Program-made: the position numbers and the translations under genes
Shown here: one piece after another, positions 25,501 through 34,468 of the stretch
How positions within the stretch are numbered: position 1 is the stretch's first letter
How the letters are laid out: the number at the start of each line of letters is the position of its first letter
Assembly (NCBI GenBank): GCA_023460035.1
Contig: JAEWRN010000009.1
Span: forward strand, 12,051 to 76,050
From: Bacillota bacterium
GTDB lineage: Bacteria; Bacillota; Clostridia; Oscillospirales; Ruminococcaceae
Reading direction: 5' to 3'
DNA length: 64,000 nucleotides
The notes under the pieces: generated by a model
Databases searched by the model: none
Seen by the model: only the letters and a program-made list of their open reading frames with translations
What the model was told of the DNA's origin: nothing

Positions 25501-26346
25501 ATGAAACAGAGAAAAAGCACACTGTACTACTTTTTTCGCAACCGCAACGGCGTGCTGGGGCTGTGCGGCGTGGCGCTTATTATGTTAATCGGGCTGGTTG
25601 GCCCGCTGTTTTTGGCAAAGCCGCAGGGCTATACCACCGATGTGCTGATGGCGCCGGGCGCCGCGCACTGGCTGGGCACCGACAGCCTGGGGCTGGATAT
25701 TTTAGCCGAGCTGGTGTGGGGTGCGCGCACCTCGCTGTATGTGTCCGCACTGGCCCTGCTGGTGGCTGCGGCCATCGGGTTGCCGCTGGGGCTGCTGTCC
25801 GGGTATTTTAACAACTGGTTTTCGGGGCTGATCGACGGCTTTATCGATATTTTCCTCACCATCCCCATGCTGCCGCTGATGATTATCATGGCGGCCATTA
25901 TGGGGGCCAACATCACCAATGTCGCGCTGATACTGGGTATTTTTTCGTGGCCGTCGCTGGCCCGTGTCACCCGCAACAGCACGCTGAAAACACGCGAGAT
26001 GCAATACATTGAAGCGGCAAACAGCATGGGCCTGTCAAAGCCGCGCATTCTGTTCCGGCATATTTTGCTCAACGCGTCCGGCCCGGTGTTTGTCAACCTG
26101 ACGCTTGTCATGGCCAGCGCGGTGTTGTCGGAGGCCAGCTTAAGCTTCCTTGGCCTTGGTGACCCCACGACCTGGAGCTGGGGCACGATGCTGAAACGTG
26201 CGTGGAGCGCCAACGCCGTCATCACCAGCCCCAACCCATGGTGGTGGTGGCTGATGCCCAGCCTTTGCATTGTGCTGTATGTGGTTTGCTTCAACCTGTT
26301 TGGGATGGCGCTGAACGACACCCTGAACCCCAAAGGCCGCAGCTGA
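25501..26346 (+). CDS. Peptide ABC transporter permease (OppC/DppC type)
   Basis: A 281-residue permease with the OppC-type cytoplasmic N-terminus, HWLGTDSLGLDIL loop, five or six helices and the ATPase-contact loop REMQYIEAANSMGLS. ATG at 25501 follows GGGGGGAAG two bases after the previous stop. It pairs with the OppB-like permease. Confidence 0.92.
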   Translation: MKQRKSTLYYFFRNRNGVLGLCGVALIMLIGLVGPLFLAKPQGYTTDVLMAPGAAHWLGTDSLGLDILAELVWGARTSLYVSALALLVAAAIGLPLGLLSGYFNNWFSGLIDGFIDIFLTIPMLPLMIIMAAIMGANITNVALILGIFSWPSLARVTRNSTLKTREMQYIEAANSMGLSKPRILFRHILLNASGPVFVNLTLVMASAVLSEASLSFLGLGDPTTWSWGTMLKRAWSANAVITSPNPWWWWLMPSLCIVLYVVCFNLFGMALNDTLNPKGRS

Positions 26347-26374
26347 GCGGCGCGAAAGACAGGAGGTTTGCACT

Positions 26375-27997
26375 TTGTATGATTATCTGATTAAAAACGG
26401 CATTGTAGTGGACGGCACCGGCCAGCCGGGCAGTAAAGCCGACATTGCGGTAAAGGGCGAGCGCATTGTGCGTATTGCCCCGGTGATTGACGGGGAAGCG
26501 GCCGAAACCTACGACGCGGCGGGCAAATACGTCATCCCCGGGCTGATTGACCCCCATGTGCACGAAGAGTGGGTCTGCTTTGATGACGGGCGGTACGACT
26601 TTTATTTAAAAGAGGGCGTCACGACACTCATCAATGGCAACTGTGGGCATTCCATTGTGCCGGGGCACAAAAAAGAACAGCTGGATTATTACCTTGGCAA
26701 CGGCCTGATTAACCTGCGCCAGTACGACCGCTACATGAAAAACTGGCCCGACTGGCACGACTTTAACGGCTACCGCGACGCGGTGCATGCCAAGGGTACC
26801 AACTGCAACTTTGTCACGCTGCTGGGGCACGGCAGCATACGGCAGTACGTGATGCACGGCGCGTGGCCCCGCAAGCCGGACGATGTGGAACAGGCGGCCA
26901 TTGAGGCGATTATCCGCCACAATATGGAGCAGGGCATGTTTGGCATTTCGTTTGGGCTGGACTATGTGCCCAGCCGCTATGCGGACATTGACGAGCTGTG
27001 CGACACCGTGCGCCTCATCAAAGCCTATGACGGCGTTTCGGCCGCCCACCTGCGCCACAAGATTGGCATTTTGGAATCGACGCTCGAGTATTTGGAAGTC
27101 GGGCGGCGCACCGTGGCGAAAATTCAAATTTCGCACCTTGCCAGCGCGGTGCCCGCGGCGTTTGCCGCGGCGCAAAAGGCAATTGAGCAAGACGGCGTGC
27201 GCGCCCGCATCGACTGCATTCCGTCCAGCGTGGGCCACTGCACCGGCAAAGAGCGCATGTTGCTGTTTACAATGGCGCTGTCGGACGAGCTGTTCAGCGG
27301 CGGCATTGAAGGCGTTAAAAAAGCGCTGCACACGCCGGAGGGCCGGGCGCTCATCCTGCGCGAAAACTACACCTTTGCCGGCGGCAAAGACAAGGTTTAC
27401 ATTGTGCATTCAGACGACCCGCACCTTGAAAACCGCTCGGTGCGCGACATTGCCGCCGAGCGCGGGGTGAATGAGGACGAATGCCTGCTGGATTTACTGG
27501 GCGATGACAAAAACTATGTGTTCTGGCTAAATGCCCCGGCGGCCGGTGTGCCGTCGAACTTCATCGACCATGTGGATTCCATCGTCGCAAACCCGTATGT
27601 TTCGGTGGGCAGCGACACCATTATGGGCGACGCCACCTATGACCCGTTTGACTGGTACGAAATACGGCGCCGCGGCGGGTTTGCCATTTTTGCCAACATG
27701 TATTTAAAAAAAGGCGTGCCGTACGAGGAGATTGTGCGGCGCAACACCACCATGGTGGCCGAGCATTTTGGCATTGCGCACCGTGGCCGGCTGCAAGAGG
27801 GGTATTACGCCGATATTGCGGTGATTGACCTGCCGCATTACAGCTACCCCGAAATGGACCAGATGCAGTATAAAACACCGCAGCTTAGCGCCACAGGGTG
27901 CGACCTTGTGCTGGTAAACGGCAAGGTAGAGCTGCAAGATGGCGAGGTGTTGCCCACCTACGCCGGGCGGGTACTGCAAAAAAACGCACAAGGCTAA
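26375..27997 (+). CDS. N-acyl-D-amino-acid deacylase (D-aminoacylase) family amidohydrolase
   Basis: A 540-residue amidohydrolase. Expected D-aminoacylase metal and active-site residues are all visible: HxH in DPHVHEEW (near residue 61), the metal-bridging Cys in GNCGHS (near 90), AAHLRHK, QISHLAS and the catalytic Asp in VGSDTIMGD. Such enzymes hydrolyse N-acyl-D-amino acids or D-residue-containing small peptides. The start is TTG at 26375 with AGGAGG eight bases upstream; the overlapping ATG is out of frame. It lies between the permeases and the binding protein, so imported peptides are the likely substrate source. Confidence 0.88.
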   Translation: MYDYLIKNGIVVDGTGQPGSKADIAVKGERIVRIAPVIDGEAAETYDAAGKYVIPGLIDPHVHEEWVCFDDGRYDFYLKEGVTTLINGNCGHSIVPGHKKEQLDYYLGNGLINLRQYDRYMKNWPDWHDFNGYRDAVHAKGTNCNFVTLLGHGSIRQYVMHGAWPRKPDDVEQAAIEAIIRHNMEQGMFGISFGLDYVPSRYADIDELCDTVRLIKAYDGVSAAHLRHKIGILESTLEYLEVGRRTVAKIQISHLASAVPAAFAAAQKAIEQDGVRARIDCIPSSVGHCTGKERMLLFTMALSDELFSGGIEGVKKALHTPEGRALILRENYTFAGGKDKVYIVHSDDPHLENRSVRDIAAERGVNEDECLLDLLGDDKNYVFWLNAPAAGVPSNFIDHVDSIVANPYVSVGSDTIMGDATYDPFDWYEIRRRGGFAIFANMYLKKGVPYEEIVRRNTTMVAEHFGIAHRGRLQEGYYADIAVIDLPHYSYPEMDQMQYKTPQLSATGCDLVLVNGKVELQDGEVLPTYAGRVLQKNAQG

Positions 27998-28107
27998 ATT
28001 TCAAAGGTTTGGTTTTCGCCCTAATACGGCAACGCGTGGCCGGGCCGGGGCGGTATCAATAAAGTACGAGTTTACAAGCTACAACGAAGAAAACGGAGGG
28101 GAAGTAA

Positions 28108-29754
28108 ATGAACTTTAAAAAATTTGCTGCAGTGGCACTCGCTGCAACAATGGCACTGTCCATGGCGGCCTGCGGCTCGTCGTCGTCCGCAGCAGCCAGC
28201 AGCGCTGCCTCGGGGGCAAGCAGCACTGCTGCGGGTACCCCGGCAAAGGGCGGTACCTTAACGGCGGGACTTTCGGCTTCGCCGGTCAGCTCAAACATCT
28301 GGGTACAGAACGACATCAACGCCAGTATCATTATGAACCTGGTCGTGCCGAACCTTGTTACCATGGATGCCAGCGGCCAAAAGTATAAATATCTGGCCGA
28401 ATCTGCCACCCCGAACGACGACTGCACTGAATGGACCATTGTGCTGAAAGACCTGTACTGGAACGACGGCACCCCGGTCACCGCGAAAGACCTTGCATTC
28501 ACCGCCACCTATGGTGTCGAGCACAAAATTGGCTTCTCCGACAGCTATTTTGGCAAGGTCACCGAGGCAGAGGTGAAAGACGACAAGACCGTTGTGTTCC
28601 ACCTGTCTGACACCGACGTCAACTTTTGGAACGGTGCGGGCTACTGGACCCCGATCATGCGCGAGAGCGAGTGGTCGCAGGTAGAGGACCCCATGAACTA
28701 CACTTACAGCGGCGCCGGCTACGGCCCCTACTACATCGACGAGTGGGTGGACGGCCAGTATGTCTCGCTGAAGCGCAACCCGTATTTCACCCAGGCGAAT
28801 GACGGCGAGGGTGCTTACCTTGACAGCATTCTGTTCCGCGTATACACCGACGAAAACTCGATGGTGCTCGCGCTGGAAAACGGCGAAATTGATGTGTGCG
28901 CCAACTACATTTCGGCAAACAGCAAAAGCCAGCTTGCCGCAAACCCCGATTTTGTGCTGACCGACATCGAGTCGCTGGGCTATGGCCAGTTGAGCTATTC
29001 GCAGACCAACGCACTGCTGCAAGACGTAAATGTGCGCAAAGCAATTTCGATGTGCATCGACCGTGACGCCATGGTTGCCGTGGGTATGAGCGGCGCCGCA
29101 AAGGCCATGAACACGATGATCAGCCCGGTGTACGAAAAATTCAACACCTCCAACATCCAGCAGCCGGGCTATGACACCGCTGCCGCCAAAGACCTGTTGG
29201 CACAGAACGGCTACACCGACACCGACGGCGACGGCGTGCTGGAAAGTGCCGACGGCACAAAGCTGGAGTTCACCGTGACCTACAAGTCCTCCATTCAGAA
29301 CGTGGACAACGTGATGGAAATTCTGCGCACGGCAGCGGCCGAAGCGGGCATTAAGCTGAACCTTGAGCCGGTGGATGCCTCTACCTTCTCTTCAAAAGCG
29401 ACAAACGGCCACACCTTTGACATTGGCTACAACGTGTGGGGCACCATTGACGATGTCGACACCACGCTGTACACCTGCTATGGCATTGGCCAGACACTGA
29501 ACTTTATGGAGTACAACAACGAAGAGATGGACAACCTGCTGATCCAGATGAAAGCGACACCGAGCCCCGACGACCGCGCAGCGCTGCTGGACCAGTGGCA
29601 GACCCTTGCGGTGGAGAACATGCCGTTTGCAATGACCTATGTGCCGGTGCAGACCTATGCCGCCAGCACCGCCAAGTTTGACGGCTTCAGCGCAGTGTAC
29701 GGTAACCAGGGCTATTTAAACTGCTCGCTTGCCTGCAGCATCTACGCGAAGTAA
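28108..29754 (+). CDS. Peptide ABC transporter substrate-binding lipoprotein
   Basis: A 548-residue extracellular solute-binding protein of family 5 (OppA/DppA). The signal sequence ends in the lipobox MAAC with Cys22, followed by a Ser/Ala-rich linker. The family hallmarks are visible: a first strand region WTIVLKDLYWNDGTPVTAKDLAFT and, later, DVNVRKAISMCIDRDAM. It delivers peptides to the OppBCDF-like transporter encoded just upstream. It follows GGAGGGG and is preceded by a 110-base gap that may hold an extra promoter. A hairpin right after it may keep it more abundant than the enzymes downstream. Confidence 0.93.
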   Translation: MNFKKFAAVALAATMALSMAACGSSSSAAASSAASGASSTAAGTPAKGGTLTAGLSASPVSSNIWVQNDINASIIMNLVVPNLVTMDASGQKYKYLAESATPNDDCTEWTIVLKDLYWNDGTPVTAKDLAFTATYGVEHKIGFSDSYFGKVTEAEVKDDKTVVFHLSDTDVNFWNGAGYWTPIMRESEWSQVEDPMNYTYSGAGYGPYYIDEWVDGQYVSLKRNPYFTQANDGEGAYLDSILFRVYTDENSMVLALENGEIDVCANYISANSKSQLAANPDFVLTDIESLGYGQLSYSQTNALLQDVNVRKAISMCIDRDAMVAVGMSGAAKAMNTMISPVYEKFNTSNIQQPGYDTAAAKDLLAQNGYTDTDGDGVLESADGTKLEFTVTYKSSIQNVDNVMEILRTAAAEAGIKLNLEPVDASTFSSKATNGHTFDIGYNVWGTIDDVDTTLYTCYGIGQTLNFMEYNNEEMDNLLIQMKATPSPDDRAALLDQWQTLAVENMPFAMTYVPVQTYAASTAKFDGFSAVYGNQGYLNCSLACSIYAK

Positions 29755-29767
29755 TTACAAACAAGTT

Positions 29768-29811
29768 ACCGGTGGTCGCAGGTGTTTTGCCTGCGGGCAC
29801 TGGTACTTTTT
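29768..29811 (+). terminator. Hairpin after the binding-protein gene (partial terminator)
   Basis: Fifteen-base arms with one mismatch and two wobble pairs (29768-29782 and 29790-29804) enclose TGTTTTG and are followed by ACTTTTT. Such a site often lowers read-through after a highly expressed binding protein. Confidence 0.55.
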
Positions 29812-29844
29812 GGCCCAAAAACAGGAAAGGAAGTGCATTTTTGC

Positions 29845-31062
29845 ATGGAAATCAAGCAAAAAGCCGGGTTTTTGCCGTACCGCGCATACCAGTATCTCGA
29901 GCCCGGTAAAGACTACAAGGACATCAAATGGGTCGACTGGGACTGGGCCGGCCGCCACCTGATCGAACTGGATGCAGAGCAGGAGGCACAGTACGAAGCG
30001 CTGCTTGCAAAACACCCATATCTCTCGCTGCACGACCACCCCACCTTTTACCCCGAGGACATGAGCACGATGGACAAAATCTACGATGCCATGCGCCAGG
30101 GCCGCCAGTTTTGCGGGTACGAGGCGCTGAGCTACTCGAACCTCGACTGCATTTTTGACAACATGATGGACGGTGTCAACATCATCTCCAGCCCCGGCGG
30201 GTGGAAGTGGATTGACGTGCTGCATGACCTTGGCATGCGGCTATGCGACATTGCGCACCAGGACTTTTTGATCCAGTGCAAAACGGTGGACGACATTTTT
30301 GCCGCCAAGGCCGCGGGTAAAATTGCCTGGGTGCCCTGTGTGGAGGGTGCCGCCTGCATTGAAAACGAAGTGGACCGCATCGACATTTTGTACGGCCTTG
30401 GCGTGCGCCAGCTGGGTGTCACCTATTCAGAGAGCAACGCGCTGGGCAACGGCCTGAAAGAGGATAACGACGGCGGGCTGACGAAGTTTGGCAAGGCCTG
30501 TGTGGAGCGCATGAACAAGGTGGGTATGCTGATCGACGTTTCCCATTGCGGCCAGCGCACCGCGCTGGAAGCGGTGCAGCACAGCACAAAGCCGATTCTG
30601 GCAAGCCACCTTGGTGCCAAGGGCGTGTGGGACATTAAACGCCTTGCGGGCGACGAGCTGCTGAAAGCCATCGCCGCCAAGGGCGGGGTCATCGGCATTG
30701 AGGCGGCCCCCCACACCACGATGAGCGCCACGAACCGCACCCACGACATCGACAGCGTGATGGAGCATTTTGAATACGTGAAAAACCTTGTGGGTATTGA
30801 CCACGTTGGGTTTGGTGTGGACACCTTGTACGGCGACCATGTGGGGGTGCACCACGCGTTTGCGGCGGCACTTTCCACCGGCGACACCTCAAAGTCCACA
30901 CTGCCGTACGAAGAGGTTGCCTATGTGAACTACCTTGAAAACCCGACCGAGGCCTCGTGGAACATCCCGCGCTGGCTGATCCGCCACGGGTACACCGAAG
31001 AAGAGATTGCAAAAGTGATTGGCGGCAATGCGCTGCGCGTACTGCGTGAGGTTTGGGCATAA
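29845..31062 (+). CDS. Membrane dipeptidase (peptidase M19), copy 1
   Basis: A 405-residue M19 (renal dipeptidase) family protein. The expected zinc-site Glu is in VEGAACIE, and the two later His ligands are in DVSHCGQ and ASHLGAK. The first metal motif is H63-D-H65 in place of the usual HxD, as in its twin. M19 enzymes cleave dipeptides and tolerate C-terminal D residues. No signal peptide, so it probably acts inside the cell on imported dipeptides. ATG at 29845 (MEIKQK) follows AAAGGAAG; an upstream in-frame start is rejected because the twin gene starts at the same place. Confidence 0.88.
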   Translation: MEIKQKAGFLPYRAYQYLEPGKDYKDIKWVDWDWAGRHLIELDAEQEAQYEALLAKHPYLSLHDHPTFYPEDMSTMDKIYDAMRQGRQFCGYEALSYSNLDCIFDNMMDGVNIISSPGGWKWIDVLHDLGMRLCDIAHQDFLIQCKTVDDIFAAKAAGKIAWVPCVEGAACIENEVDRIDILYGLGVRQLGVTYSESNALGNGLKEDNDGGLTKFGKACVERMNKVGMLIDVSHCGQRTALEAVQHSTKPILASHLGAKGVWDIKRLAGDELLKAIAAKGGVIGIEAAPHTTMSATNRTHDIDSVMEHFEYVKNLVGIDHVGFGVDTLYGDHVGVHHAFAAALSTGDTSKSTLPYEEVAYVNYLENPTEASWNIPRWLIRHGYTEEEIAKVIGGNALRVLREVWA

Positions 31063-31183
31063 CCCCAGCCTGACCATAATACGCCGCGGCAGCTTTGCCG
31101 GTATGCCTGCTCCCCGCCGTTGCCCCCCGCAGCGGTGGGGAGTTTTGGCAACCGGCAGAAAAACACCCAAAGGAGGGTTTGCT

Positions 31184-32398
31184 ATGGAATTAGAACAAAA
31201 AAAGGGGTACCGGCCCTACCAGTCTTACCAGTACCTTGAGGCCGGGCGCGATTACCCGGTGATCGACTGGGCCAAATGGGACTGGGCCGGCCGCCACCTG
31301 CTTCAGCTCAGCGCCGAAGAGGAGGCCCGTTACCGGGAAATCATCGCAAAATACCCGTACATTTCGGTGCACGAGCACCCGGATTTCACCCCGGCAGATT
31401 TAAGCCTGGACAGTTTCCTTGCCGCCGAGCGGCAGGGCAGGGATGCCTGCGCGTATGAGGCGCTGAGCTATTCAAATCTCGACTGCATTTTTGACAACCT
31501 GCTTGACGGCACCAATATCATCTCCAGCCCCGGCGGCTGGAAGTGGATTGACATTCTGCACGACCTTGGCATGCGGCTGTGTGACCTTGCGCACCAGGAT
31601 TTTTTGGTGCAGTGCAAAACGGTGGACGACATTTTTGCCGCGAAAGCCGCGGGCAAAATTGCGTGGGTGCCCTGTATTGAGGGTGCCCAGCCGATTGAAA
31701 ACGAAGTGGACCGCATTGACATTTTGTACGGCCTTGGCGTGCGCCAGCTGGGTATCACTTACTCTGAAAGCAACGCGCTGGGCAGTGGCTTAAAAGAGGA
31801 TTGTGACGGCGGGCTGACAAAGTTTGGCGCGGCCTGTGTCGAGCGCATGAACAAGGTGGGCATGCTGATTGACGTGTCCCACTGCGGCCAGCGCACTGCG
31901 CTGGAAGCAGTACAGCACAGCACAAAGCCCATTCTCGCAAGCCACATCGGCGCCAAAGGCGTGTGGAATATCAAGCGCCTTGCGGGCGACGAGCTGCTGC
32001 GGGCCATCGCCGCCAAGGGCGGGGTCATCGGCATTGAGGCCGCCCCTCACACCACAATGAGTGCCACCCACAACACGCATGACATCGACAGCGTGATGGA
32101 GCATTTTGAGTACGTGAAAAACCTTGTCGGCATCGACCATGTCACCTTTGGGCCGGACTGCCTGTATGGCGACCATGTGGCGCTGCACCACGCGTTTGCG
32201 GGGGCGCTTTCCACCGGTGATACGTCTAAAACGGCGCTGCCGTACCAAGAGGTCGCGTATGTGAACTACCTTGAAAACACCACCGAAGCATCTTGGAATA
32301 TCCCGCGCTGGCTCATCCGCCACGGGTATACGGAAGAAGAGATTGCAAAGGTGCTGGGCGGCAACACCATTCGCGTGCTGCGACAGGTATGGGCATAA
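31184..32398 (+). CDS. Membrane dipeptidase (peptidase M19), copy 2
   Basis: A 404-residue M19 protein, a tandem duplicate of the preceding gene with most residues identical from about residue 85 on. H63-E-H65 replaces the usual HxD motif; the Glu (IEGAQPIE) and later His ligands (DVSHCGQ, ASHIGAK) are kept. Differences cluster in the N-terminal 85 residues and near VTFGPDCLYGDH, which suggests altered substrate choice. ATG at 31184 follows AAAGGAGG. It is 121 bases after copy 1 and 29 bases before the M24-fold gene. Confidence 0.88.
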   Translation: MELEQKKGYRPYQSYQYLEAGRDYPVIDWAKWDWAGRHLLQLSAEEEARYREIIAKYPYISVHEHPDFTPADLSLDSFLAAERQGRDACAYEALSYSNLDCIFDNLLDGTNIISSPGGWKWIDILHDLGMRLCDLAHQDFLVQCKTVDDIFAAKAAGKIAWVPCIEGAQPIENEVDRIDILYGLGVRQLGITYSESNALGSGLKEDCDGGLTKFGAACVERMNKVGMLIDVSHCGQRTALEAVQHSTKPILASHIGAKGVWNIKRLAGDELLRAIAAKGGVIGIEAAPHTTMSATHNTHDIDSVMEHFEYVKNLVGIDHVTFGPDCLYGDHVALHHAFAGALSTGDTSKTALPYQEVAYVNYLENTTEASWNIPRWLIRHGYTEEEIAKVLGGNTIRVLRQVWA

Positions 32399-32427
32399 CC
32401 GCTCGCAGCAGAAAGGAGCAAAATGCG

Positions 32428-33651
32428 ATGCAAGAACCGAACCATGTAACGGAATTTGGCATTACTCAAACGCCGCAAAGCGAGTTTGACGCCCGCCTTG
32501 GCAAGGTGGATGCCGCGCTGCAAAAAGCGGGGGCGGGGGCAATGGTGTTTTTTTCAGCCGCCGCCATCACCTACCTGACTGGCTCGCCGCTGGTGGCAAC
32601 CGAGCGGCCGATGGCGTTTGTCTACCAGCCCGGCGGCGCTAGCGCCTTGCTGGTGCCCCGGCTGGAGGCCGAGCACGCCGCCATGCAGTTGCCGCAGTAC
32701 CGCATTGCGGTTTACCCCGAATACCCGGGCGAGCGCCACCCCATGCACTACCTTGCCGATTTGCTGAGCGAGATGGGCCTTGCGGGCGCGGGGCTTGCCG
32801 CCGACAGCGACGGGTACCCGCCGGTGTACGGGTACAGCGGCCCGGCCCTCAGCGAGGTGCTGGGGCAAAGCAGCCTGATTTTGCTGCCGCGGCTTATCCA
32901 GCAGCTCAAGGTGTACAAAAGCGAGTACGAGATCAGCCTGATCCGCGAAAGTGCGCGCTGGTCGAACTATGCCATGACACTGCTGCAAGAGTATACCAAG
33001 CCGGGCCTGCGCGAGTATGAGGTGTCGTTTCGCGCCGGGTTTGACGCGGCGGGCGTGATGCTGAAAACACTGGGCCACCGCTACCGCCCCAATTCGCTGG
33101 CCGACAGCAGCGTGCTGGTGGGCTACCGCGGGCAAATTGGCCCGCATTCGTATTACCCGCACGCCGTCACCACCAACGCCGCGTTTGCCCGCGGTGACGT
33201 GCTGGGCTGCTATGCCACGGCGGATATTGGCGGGTACATCTGCGAGCTGGAGCGCAACTTTTTTATGGGGCAGCCATCTGCCGAGCAGCGCCGTTATTAC
33301 CTGTTGGCACAAGAACTGCAACAGGTCGCGTTTGACGCGCTGCGCCCCGGCGCTGCCTGCAGCGACGTAGACCGCGCCACCCGGCAGTTTTTTAAAGACA
33401 ACGACATCGAGCAGCACTGGCGCCACCACACCGGGCACTGCCTTGGCTCCGGCATGCACGAGACCCCGGTGCTGGATATCGGCGAGGACCACCCACTGCT
33501 GCCGGGCATGTGTTTTTCGGTAGAGCCTGGCATTTACGTGCAGGGGGTCGGGGGCTTCCGGCTGTCCGACACGGTGGTTATACGCGAACACGGTATCGAG
33601 CGCATCACCTATTTCAGCCGCGACTTGAACGACATGGTCATCGACTGTTGA
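32428..33651 (+). CDS. M24-fold protein (aminopeptidase P/creatinase family) with a degenerate metal site
   Basis: A 407-residue two-domain protein: N-terminal creatinase-like domain (about 1-150) and C-terminal pita-bread M24 domain (about 165-400). The catalytic His (HHTGHCLGSG) and one Glu (FSVEPG) are present, but the usual DxG...D pair is replaced by ATADIGGYICELER and the final metal Glu in GFRLSD by Ser. It may therefore be metal-free like creatinase rather than an Xaa-Pro peptidase. ATG at 32428 follows AAAGGAG. It belongs to the peptide operon. Confidence 0.82.
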   Translation: MQEPNHVTEFGITQTPQSEFDARLGKVDAALQKAGAGAMVFFSAAAITYLTGSPLVATERPMAFVYQPGGASALLVPRLEAEHAAMQLPQYRIAVYPEYPGERHPMHYLADLLSEMGLAGAGLAADSDGYPPVYGYSGPALSEVLGQSSLILLPRLIQQLKVYKSEYEISLIRESARWSNYAMTLLQEYTKPGLREYEVSFRAGFDAAGVMLKTLGHRYRPNSLADSSVLVGYRGQIGPHSYYPHAVTTNAAFARGDVLGCYATADIGGYICELERNFFMGQPSAEQRRYYLLAQELQQVAFDALRPGAACSDVDRATRQFFKDNDIEQHWRHHTGHCLGSGMHETPVLDIGEDHPLLPGMCFSVEPGIYVQGVGGFRLSDTVVIREHGIERITYFSRDLNDMVIDC

Positions 33652-33672
33652 CCCAGCCAAAGGAGGTACCCA

Positions 33673-34401
33673 ATGAAGCTGTTATACCTTGTGCCCGGTG
33701 AAATGCCACAGCAGGAGCTGTTTCGACGCCGTGACATTTTGCGCGGGGTTGTGTTCCCCGGCACCGCGCTCGACGCGTGGGACTGCCCCGGCGGGCCGCC
33801 GTCGATCGAATCCATCACCGAAGAATACCAAAGCATCCCCGGCACCGTGGCGCGCGCCGTGCAGGCGCAACAGGCCGGGTACGACGGTATCTTGCTGGGC
33901 TGCTATGCCGACCCCGGCATTGACGCGCTGCGCGAAATGCTCACCATCCCGGTTGCCGGGCCGTTTGAATCCTCTGCTGCCACCGCGCTGACACTGGGCC
34001 ACCGGTTTTCCATCGTCACCGCAACGCCCGAAATGACCCCCGTGCTGGAAGAGGAAGTGCGCGCAAAGGGCATTGCCGCCCACCGGCTGGCCTCGGTGCG
34101 GGCCATCGACCTTGATATTCTCGATTTTGGCGGGCAGCCCGAGCTGTTGCAAAGCCGCGTGCTGGAAGTTTCGCGCCGTTGCATCGTGCAGGACGGTGCC
34201 GACTGCATTATTTTGGGCTGTATTTCGCTGGCCTTTTCAGGCACAGACAAACTGGTGGAGCGGGAGCTTGGGGTACCCTGCATCAACCCCATTCTCACCG
34301 CGCTTAAAATGGCCGAAGGGCAGGTTGCCACCGGCATCACCCACAGCAAAAAAGCGTACCCATTGCCGCACAAGCTGCGCAAAATGGGTGAGAATGCTTA
34401 A
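33673..34401 (+). CDS. Asp/Glu/hydantoin racemase family protein
   Basis: A 242-residue protein of the aspartate/glutamate/hydantoin racemase superfamily. The two catalytic-type cysteines sit in LLGCYADPG (near residue 75) and ILGCISLAF (near 181), in pseudo-symmetric halves. It probably interconverts D and L forms of an amino acid or hydantoin without a cofactor. It follows AAAGGAGG and closes the peptide operon before a terminator. With the D-aminoacylase and dipeptidases it fits a route that makes imported D residues usable. Confidence 0.85.
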   Translation: MKLLYLVPGEMPQQELFRRRDILRGVVFPGTALDAWDCPGGPPSIESITEEYQSIPGTVARAVQAQQAGYDGILLGCYADPGIDALREMLTIPVAGPFESSAATALTLGHRFSIVTATPEMTPVLEEEVRAKGIAAHRLASVRAIDLDILDFGGQPELLQSRVLEVSRRCIVQDGADCIILGCISLAFSGTDKLVERELGVPCINPILTALKMAEGQVATGITHSKKAYPLPHKLRKMGENA

Positions 34402-34407
34402 AAAGGC

Positions 34408-34443
34408 AAACAAAACAGCGGCCTTGCGGCCGCTGTTTTGTTT
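34408..34443. terminator. Bidirectional terminator
   Basis: AAACAAAACAGCGGCC pairs perfectly with its complement around TTGC, and both flanks give T-rich 3' ends. It separates the peptide operon (plus) from the chemoreceptor gene (minus). Confidence 0.88.
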
Positions 34444-34468
34444 GTTGTAGAAAAAGGGGTAAAATTTG

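Noticed and set aside
32554..33660. 368-codon minus-strand frame opposite the M24-fold gene
   Set aside because: Shadow of a gene with clear family features on the plus strand.
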